A stretch of DNA of 64,000 nucleotides. It comes from Diospyros lotus (Eukaryota > Streptophyta > Magnoliopsida > Ericales > Ebenaceae). Numbering within the stretch: the first letter of the stretch is position 1; each line of letters begins with the position of its first letter. The stretch spans positions 25,150,493 through 25,214,492 of the forward strand of contig NC_068347.1 in the NCBI RefSeq assembly GCF_014633365.1, given 5' to 3'. This document shows positions 56,375-64,000 of the stretch, one piece after another. Position numbers and translations under genes: made by a program. The notes beneath the pieces were generated by a model. The model was not told the origin of the DNA. It worked only from the letters and a program-made list of their open reading frames with translations, and made no database searches.

Positions 56375-59300
56375 TAAAAATGTGAAGAGCTGGGCCAAGT
56401 TTTATGGCTAGCCATGTGACTATTGTCTGGAGGCTTTATGGGGAAAAATGTGAGTTGGGTGTTTCATTATTTAAAGTTTTAAACCAGTTACATTGATGGT
56501 GCCTAGGTGTGTATGCTGCTGTTGCAACTTGAACCTTCTAAGATGCGCAACTTTGAAATCTGACTTTTATTTTTCTTCATTCATCTTTTATTTACCTCAT
56601 GCACTATATATTTGTCTCTAGGTTAAAAACAATTGGGCTGGTGTTTTATTTAGTTTATGCATTAATGTGACAGGAGGTTTATTGAAGCTTTAGGACTCCA
56701 ACTGCAACCTAAACCTAATTTCTGTTCTCCATATTGGGTCTCTATCCTGCCAGCATGAGTAGTGACATGTGCCCAGTAAGTCTATTCTGTTATTCTTATT
56801 TCCTTGTTGCTTTATTACTTTGCTCCTGGAGCTGCAAGAGTGTAGAAAGGTCTTGTTCTAAAGTGTATGAAAGAGTGATTTAGATGGCTATTCAGTTCCA
56901 TAGGCTGATGGTCCATGTTTGGATGTAATGAATGGAAGACAAGGAAATGGAAATTTAGTTGCCAGCTTTCATGGTTGGGGATTAATTACCACGGATCCCA
57001 TTACTGGTAACCCCTTTATGTCAATGCCATTGATTTGTTTGGATCGGTTACCATGGTGTATTTGACAGATATGGAGAAGTGGTAAGTTTGCATACATGGC
57101 AGGCCTAAGATTATTTTTATAACTGAATAGTCTGTTAATGTGAGATTTCCATGGGGTGCGGGGATAAGATTCCCACTCTGTGTGATAATGTCATTCTGCC
57201 TATTCATGTCTACTCACACGCAAGGAAGAATGACTATTTATGTCCAGCCCCACACTTGAGCTTTAAATTGAGGAGCCATTTAACCAGATTACTAGTTGCT
57301 TCTCAGTTTCTGCCATCTCAACATAGTCTGAGTCTTTCATTGATTCCTTTGCTATGTTACATGTGATCTTTTTGAAAGTATGTTGTTTGACTAGCTAGCA
57401 GCTTTTGTTGATTTGGTAATAAGTCCTGCATGCAATATTTGAAAGTAATATTATTTTCTGTTTCTGTTTTGAACTCTAGTGTTCAGAAAATGTGATTGCA
57501 AATGAACTCTGTTTATTTCCAGTATGCTTTAATCATCATTAGTTCTATATTTGTAGTGGCTCAATTTCTAGCCAAAGAAGGAAAAGGACAGCTAGAATTT
57601 GTGGAAATCCATGATCTGCTAGAAACCCCTCTGATATATACACCTTAAAGAAGCAGAGCCTGTTCATTGACTTCATGGTTCGGCTAGTGGCTAGGTTCTT
57701 TGTTTAGTTTTATTGTTGTCTATGCTCAAAAGTTTATTTGGAGTTAAACGACAACAAAGTAAAAGCCTCCAAGAATATTATGGGGTGTTTAAGACACCAC
57801 TTTTATATTATTTTACCCTTTACTTATAGGGCTAGATGAAATAATTGTTGTCTATGCCCAAAAGTTTATTCAGAGTTAAATGACTCAAGGTAAAAGCCTT
57901 TAAGAATATTACTGGTGGGTGAAACACCACTTTTATATTATATTTACCCTTTACTCAAATGGCTAGATGAAAGAATTATTAATATGCTGGGAGGATAAAA
58001 TGCCTCTTATCTTTTCTTCTTGTTGTCTTGTTAATTTAAGGGGTGGTAAGTACAACATTCTGATCATCTTCCTCAAATAGCTAGCATGAGATTGTTCTCA
58101 AACTGTTATATTAATTTGGCTGTGATTACTAGAAGTGAAAAAAAGAAAAAAAAACAGCTACAAGGGATCTAATTCTTGCAACCATAGGTACTATTACTGT
58201 TGATAAGTTCACCCGTGCTTCCTGACCCACACTGCGAGCCTGCTACCTTTTCATTCTCAACTTGTTGTCCCAGTCTGATCATCTGGAGGAAATTTTGTAT
58301 CACTTTGTAGTAATTGTTATTCATTAGTCTCAAAGTGATTTGCTTCTTACCCTGCCTTTTCTAGTTAGTATTGGTTTTCCAAGTATGTTACAACATGTGG
58401 CTCCTTTTGGACTGCACCGTTCCAGCCAGCCCATCTTTGTGCTCATTCACCATTACAATAAACATTAATTTTGAATCTTTTAAAGTATGACACATGAATA
58501 TCATGTAGATTGCCAGAAGAAAAGTGATTAGTTGGACAAGCTCTTCACAAGGATGGTATAAATACCAAACCAGCCCTGGGAAATTTTTGAAAGAGAGACA
58601 TTTCAAACGAAATTTGTAATGGGCATGCCATACCATACAATGGGTAAAGGTGCAACCTACATGCCTTCCCAAGTATTACTTTATTCCCTATCAAATTTTG
58701 TGATTCACTTAAAAGTTCCAAGACTCTGTAAGAACTTAAGTTAGAATGCTAATTTTGTTTACAGCAATTTACTTGAGGTGCTGGGGAATGGAAGTTTGAT
58801 CTTGCTGTTGGACAACATCTTACAACCGAAAGGAACCCGATCATCTTTGGTTCACCTTCACCGAGAGGGACCTAGCATGGCTCCGGTGAAGGGTGTGGTC
58901 ATGGCTCAAGCGTGGACGGATTAGGATCTCCACAATTGAGGAGACAGGCTAGTCACCCGAGTTGCAAGTTCGTGGGAGCTGCTTGGAGCTCATTTCATTG
59001 GACAATCGGCTGAAAAATCATCCTTGGAGGTATTTTGCTAAACCCTCGATGGTTGATTTTATTTTTGGATGCATGTGGATGACTTAATACCGGGTCTTGC
59101 AAGGGTTGTTTTTGCTTCCGTTGTTTGTTTTTGGTTTTGAAAATGTTTTAAAACCTGTGTACCATTGCATTGATTCACCAAGTGTTAGTTTTTGGCCTCT
59201 AGCCCGCATGTTCTTTCATAATGAACATCTGTATATCTCACAATTTTGTTGTGTCCATGATCTCGTGTACATCACATTGTGACCAGGGACACCTTTGATA
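56375..59300. other. Intergenic DNA downstream of the PPR gene
   Basis: The early part is probably PPR 3' untranslated region. Apart from the 132-bp duplication at 57714-57977 no gene or element was recognised. Short frames (for example 57151-57366 and 58388-58672) have no family features. Confidence 0.5.
57714..57977. repeat. Tandem duplication, 132-bp unit
   Basis: TGTTGTCTATGC begins at 57714 and 57846. Each unit continues with AAAAGTTTATT, GTAAAAGCCT, AAGAATATTA, CACCACTTTTATATTAT, TTTACCCTTTACT and GGCTAGATGAAA. The two copies differ at many positions, so the duplication is old. Confidence 0.88.
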
Positions 59301-59309
59301 TATCAAAAA

Positions 59310-59586
59310 TTGCATCCTATTGACTGTCCCACGGTGAATCTAGAAATTGACTTACCATACTCACAATAAATGAGATATCATGATGAGTGATTGTGATAAA
59401 ATTAAGCTTGCCAATTGATTGACAATAGTGCCCAATGTTAGAAATAGGCTCCTCTTGTCCTAGAAGCAACTTAATATTTGGGTTTATGAGGGTATCCATA
59501 GGCTTACATCCAAGCATCCTTGTCTTCTTGAGGATATCCAAGGCATACTTTCTCTTAGAAATGTAGATTCATTTGCTTTGACCAAG
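59310..59586 (-). mobile_element. Copia reverse transcriptase/RNase H fragment
   Basis: The minus-strand reading [20 protein letters not shown] followed by PMDTLINPN, IGKLNFITITHHDISFIVSM and VSQFLDSP matches the conserved Copia segment after the catalytic core. It is cut off on the right by the Gypsy element at 59587. Confidence 0.85.
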
Positions 59587-59920
59587 TGTCATGTGCCTAT
59601 TAAATAAAAGGCGAGAAGTAGAGGTAGCCGTAGCACATGGTAGTTAGCGGTTGTATAGGAGTTTTGGGCGGGAGCTATTCATTTTCGAATTGCCCACTTG
59701 TTGCCCACTTAATGGAGGAGATCAGTATAAATTTACACTGATCTCACTCTCAAAGGATGAATGAATTGAATCTTGAATTTCCCTCTACATTCTCCCACTC
59801 TCTCTTTCTTTCTCCGTAATTCTCTCTCTCTTTCTTTTCGATCAAGATATTCTATCCAAATTCTCCAGAATTCCTTGCGGAATTCTTAAGATAAACCTGT
59901 TAGCTCCATTGGATCTGAGA
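59587..59920 (+). repeat. 5' LTR of the truncated Gypsy element
   Basis: The segment begins TGTCATGTGCC exactly where Copia similarity stops, and ends just before ATTTGATATTAGAGCAATCC, a decayed version of the TTGGTATCAGAGCAAT primer site. It includes a CT-rich 3' part like the LTR at 9215. No 3' LTR is present in the window to confirm the ends. Confidence 0.65.
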
Positions 59921-59971
59921 ATTTGATATTAGAGCAATCCAAGCTAGGCGAAACGGTGAGAAGGATTGGTG

Positions 59972-62900
59972 ATGGTTGACAGCACGAGGATGAAGAACAT
60001 GGAGGCGCAACTACATCAATTCAGATCCACAGTATCGGACTTACAGGCAAGGGTGGATCAGTTAGAATTGGGATCAAACCGTAATCATGAGGCGATCATC
60101 TCCATTGATCGCAAATTGGATGGGGCGGTCAATCAAATCCGAGAAGTAGGAGCGCATATTCGAGAACAATTGCAAGGCTTCATGGTCATGTTCGCGTGAT
60201 AACAACTGGTAAGCCTTTCCCTAGACTTCCCTCCTAGAGAGAGAGCATATCCGATCCTTCCCAACCATGGGATGAGTCAAAGGAAACATGGAACCTCTGA
60301 GGTGGGGGAGGAACTGGGAGAAACGGGAGATAATGCGGTTGGTCGAAGGCAGGGGTTGAATGACGGCCTTGGCCACCTAGGGATACCAATGCCAAAATTG
60401 GATATCCCCATGTTTGATGGGAGTACTCCTCGGTGGTGGATTAGACGATGTGAAAGGCCTTTGAGTGGTTTGGGATACCACAGCATTAGAAGGTAACAAT
60501 GGCAGCAACTTACCTTAACAATGCTAGGGATGATTGGTATCAAGAATGGGCCAAGGCGAGGGAGGAATGCCGATGGGTTGAATTTGCAGCAGAATTTTGC
60601 GAGAGGTTTGGAGAATAAGGGATGACAGATGTGGTGGAGGAGGAGTTTAACAAAATCAAACAGAATGGATCAGTGACCGAATATTATAGGAGGTTTGAGG
60701 AGCTGAAGGTGTTGATGCTCAACCATAATCCTTACGTCATAGAGGCTTATTTCATCTCCTGTTTTATTAGTGGATTAAATGAGGAGTTAAGGCCCATGGT
60801 GAAAGTGTTGCAACCGCAAACCCTGAAGCATGCCACTGACAGTGCCCGGTTGCATGGGCTGACGGTGGAAACGCTCATGAAGAAACAACAAATCGTGAAC
60901 AGAGGAGAAACACATAATGTGTTAACTCCCATTGGGAAGGTCGAGGGAAGAGAAACTTGGAAATGAGTACAAGGGGTGAGGAGTTTACCAATACTGGGCC
61001 TAAAGACAGAAAGGGAGAGGTTGATAGAGCAGAGGAGGCAGACTAACCTTTGTTTCAGATGTGGAGAACGGTGTTTTCCCGGGCACCAATGTAAGAAACA
61101 ATTGCTTCTACTAGAAGGAGAGGAAGAGAATGGGGAAGAGGACGACATGTTAGAGATGCTGGAGGAAGGAGACGAAGATAATGGGGAGATCTCTCTACAT
61201 GCCTTGAGAGGGTTGTGGCTAACAACAAAATCATCAAGGTAGAAGGGAAGGTAGGAGAAAGTAAGCTGATGATTCTCATTGACAGTGGGAGTAGCCACAG
61301 TTTTCTGGATGAAGTCACTGCCAAACGGTTGAAGTGCCCATTTATTAGTACATAACCGCTTACAGTAGCAGTGGTTAATGGAAGTAGGGTGATAAGTAAG
61401 TCAGCTTGCGCTAACTTTCGTTGGTAGATGCAAGGTGAAGAGTTTGAGACAGACCTGAGGTTATTAAAATTGGGGGGATGCGATGTGGTCTTGTGGGTAA
61501 ACTGGATGAAGTAAGTGAGCCCCATCTGCTTCGATTTTAATAGGATGGAGGTGACTTTTGAGAAGGAAAGGAAGGGAATGACATTGGTGGGTAGCAAGGA
61601 AGTCCGGGTGTGCAAGATGATCATGGGCAAACGGCTGCAGAAGCTGCTCAAGCAAAAGCTAACCTAGGTGGCACAACTCTTCTCTATACAGATAGTGGAA
61701 GAAGGGGAGGAAGTAATGGAAGTAAAGATGGTGAACTATTACTGGTGGTCAATAGCCCCTCTTAAGCAGAGTGGGACGTAAATCAACTCGACCTACTTCA
61801 TATGCTTTTGTTTGAATATGAGGATCTCTTTAGGGAGCCAACAACTCTACCCCTTCCCAGAACCCATGACCATTCCATCAATATGAAACCCAATTCTGAA
61901 CCCTTTAATGTAAGAGCCTACCGATACCCTCTAGCCCAGAAAACACAAATTGAGCAAATGGTTAAAGAGATACTACAACAGTCCCTAATTCACCCTATCC
62001 ACAACCCTTATGCATCTCCAATATTGCTAGTAAAGAAGAATGATGGGTCATGGCGTTTCTGTATTAATTACTGCCAACTAAACGCCATGACTATCAAAGA
62101 CAAATATCCAATTCCATTCATTGACGACCTCTTAGATGAATTGAGAGATGCTACCATCTTTTCTAAGCTCAATCTAAGAGTGGGCTATCACCAGATTTGA
62201 ATGAACCCTAAAGACATACCCAAAACTGCTTTTCGAATCCATCAGGGCCATTATGAGTTCTTCGTAATGCCCTTTGGCCTTACCAATGCTCCAGCTACTT
62301 TCCAATCCTTGATGAACCATATCTTTGAGCCTCACCTAAGAAACTTCATCTTGGTATTCTTTGATGATATATTGGTGTATAGCCGTACTTTTAATCAACA
62401 CTTGACACACCTTAAGGCCACCTTTGAGATCCTTAGAGTCAACCAATTGCATATAAAGAGGTAGAAATGTGCTTTTACCCAAAGATAGGTGGAGTATTTT
62501 GGGTATATTATCTCTGGCCAAGGGGGTTAGCACAGATCCGAAAAAGGTAGCAGCTATGCAGTCTTGGCCATGACCTAACACCCTTAAAGCCTTGAGGGGG
62601 TTTCTAGGCCTAACGGGGTGCTATAGAAGATTTGTGAAGAACTACAGGATCATTAGTAGGCCCTTAACTCAATTATTAAAGAAGGAAGGTTTCAAGTGGG
62701 ATGAGCAGGCAGAGGCAACATTTGAACAACTAAAGAGGGCTATGAGTGAGGCCCTGGTGTTGGGCCTACCTAACTTTAACAGAACTTTTGTGCTAGAAAC
62801 AGACGCCTGTAAGACTGGAGTTGGGGCAATGTTAATGCAGGAAGGAAGGCCCCTAGCCTTTCTTAGTCAAGCTCTAGCTCCTAGACATATGGGGCTAAGC

Positions 62901-63532
62901 ATATACGAGAAGGAGTTTATAATTGTATTGATGGCAGTGGACAAATGGAGGCACTACCTGGAAGGAGAGCTCAATTTGTGATCAAGACCTGAAGTTTTTG
63001 CTTTAGCAAAAGCTACAAAAGAAGGGTATGGCAAAACTGATGGGTCTTGACTACACTATACAATACAAGAAATGGAAGGATAATGTGGTGGCCAATGCAT
63101 TGTCCAGATGTCAGGAGGAGGGAGAAGCAGTAGCCATAACTGCCTTGGTACTAGATTGGTATCAAGAGGTGGCTACCAGTTATGATACCGATGATCAGAT
63201 CAAAGGGTTACTAGAGCAGCTGATCTTGAGCCTTACCAGCAAACATCTTGAGCCCTACCAGCAAACCAGGATATCTGCTTCAGAATGGGATTATCTAATA
63301 CAAGGGGAGAATAGTGATTGGGAACAGACAGGACATCAAGCAAAGGAAATTCCAAACTCTCCATGAGTCCCCACTGGGGCATTCGGGGATTCAAAATACA
63401 TACCATAAGGTAAAGCAACTCTTTTTCTGGCCTAAATTGAAGGAAGCTGTAGTTAAGTTTGTTATGGCATGCGATACTTGCAAGAGATGTAAGCATGAGA
63501 ATGTAGCTATCCCCGGATAATTACAACCGTTA
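59972..63532 (+). pseudogene. Gypsy gag-pol polyprotein, broken by stops and frameshifts
   Basis: Gag: 59972-60199 and 60272-60966. Zinc knuckle: 61045-61095 (CFRCGERCFPGHQC). Protease: about 61270-61340 (IDSGSSHSFLDEVTAKRL). Reverse transcriptase: 61802-62464, with [33 protein letters not shown] and the catalytic box FFDDILVYS (usually YIDDILVYS). RNase H-like domain: 62592-62981 (VLETDACKTGVGAMLMQEG, LSIYEKEF). Integrase zinc finger: 63360-63490 (HESPLGHSG...CDTCKRCK). An in-frame TGA at 62198-62200 sits where Arg is expected (GYHQI-R-M). Confidence 0.9.
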
Positions 63533-64000
63533 ATGACAGTCTTATATGAGATAAAGGAAGGACCTTGTAGCTTACAACACCAAACTGTCAACTCATTTTC
63601 TTGATTGGTCAACAGTTTCTCAAAAGTTAAAAATTATTGATTGCTCTATAAATATTGTCAATAGTTTTTGTTATACAAAGAGTGCATGGAAACTTCGAGA
63701 GTCAGTGGATTATCCACTAATTCCCAAGTCACATGTCACCACCTGAGGCTCCATGGTTAGAAGTGTGAAGCTATTGATTGCCTCTCCATTATGCCTGTAA
63801 AAAGGTATATAAGAGATTAGAAGAAGAAAGAAGATGAGGCTCCATGGTTAGAAGTGTGAAGCTATTGATTGCCTCTCCATTATGCATGTGAAAAGGTCTA
63901 TAAGAGATTAGAAGAAGAAAGAAGAGGCAAGAATGCTAGAAAAATTATACTTGCCTCCTCTGAATTTTATAGATGTGTGCATCGCTTACCCCTTACCATT
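63533..64000. other. Unassigned DNA at the window end, with a tandem duplication
   Basis: After the Gypsy truncation no gene is recognised. See the 91-bp duplication at 63744-63925. The final 75 bases are unassigned. Confidence 0.5.
63744..63925. repeat. Tandem duplication, 91-bp unit
   Basis: TGAGGCTCCATGGTTAGAAG begins at 63744 and 63835. The two 91-bp copies are nearly identical (only a few changes, such as GCCTGTAAAAAG versus GCATGTGAAAAG), pointing to a recent event. Confidence 0.93.

Larger units (their letters stand above)
59587..63532 (+). mobile_element. Gypsy retrotransposon, 5' part with gag-pol, truncated in integrase
   Basis: This is the only copy here that carries the full pol order: gag, protease, reverse transcriptase, RNase H, integrase zinc finger. 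Its gag (CERPL after RWWIRR, FEELKVL, SCFISGLNEELRPMVK) and zinc knuckle (CFRCG...GHQC) are close to those of the 9215, 13416 and 17366 elements, so it represents the autonomous relative of that family. Similarity ends at about 63532 after HENVAIPG and LQPL; the integrase core, C-terminus and 3' LTR are absent. Confidence 0.9.

Overview
The window looks like nuclear DNA of a flowering plant, most likely a eudicot. It has multi-exon genes with GT-AG introns, a P-class pentatricopeptide gene, an L-type lectin receptor kinase, AT-rich intergenic DNA and many LTR retrotransposons whose primer sites match plant initiator tRNA-Met. No prokaryotic or organellar operon, CRISPR array, rRNA or tRNA gene was seen. 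The species cannot be named from the sequence.

Four host genes are supported. (1) On the minus strand, a ten-exon nicotinamide/nicotinate mononucleotide adenylyltransferase gene (NMNAT, NAD synthesis) runs from 24174 down to 3251; all ten exons join in one frame to give 282 residues. (2) On the plus strand, a two-exon lectin receptor kinase of the LecRK-S.7 type lies at 39606-41740. (3) On the plus strand, a three-exon gene of unrecognised function with a ubiquitin-like N-terminal segment lies at 43451-50116 and has a 5.4 kb first intron. (4) On the plus strand, a PPR gene with about 27 P-type repeats lies at 52893-56374; I add a short 5' exon carrying an arginine-rich presequence. From memory, genes 1, 2 and 4 match the Arabidopsis interval AT5G55810-AT5G55830-AT5G55840, so this looks like a conserved syntenic block expanded by transposons.

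Layout. 1-3250: NMNAT downstream DNA with a decayed Copia remnant that hosts a miniature LTR element (TRIM, 2304-2720). 3251-24174: NMNAT. Its intron 8 is 12.6 kb and is almost entirely one Copia element (3561-15758) that was itself hit four times: a hAT transposon, a solo LTR, a gag-protease Gypsy and a gag-only Gypsy. Each nested element has its own target-site duplication, and subtracting them leaves a normal 5.1 kb Copia. Intron 6 holds a second gag-only Gypsy of the same family. 24240-27366: GC-rich transposon-like blocks and AT-rich DNA. 27367-31860: a pol-deleted Gypsy with a 10-unit minisatellite and palindromes. 31866-39600: AT-rich DNA, a decayed Gypsy and a MITE-like element. 39606-43450: the lectin kinase with a second MITE of the same size behind it. 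43451-56374: the unknown gene and the PPR gene. 56375-64000: intergenic DNA, a Copia fragment and a truncated Gypsy that keeps reverse transcriptase, RNase H and the integrase zinc finger.

The host genes are not an operon and share no obvious pathway. The most unusual aspects are the transposon nesting inside an essential NAD gene, the apparent loss of that gene's ancestral start codon, and the unrecognised ubiquitin-like gene.
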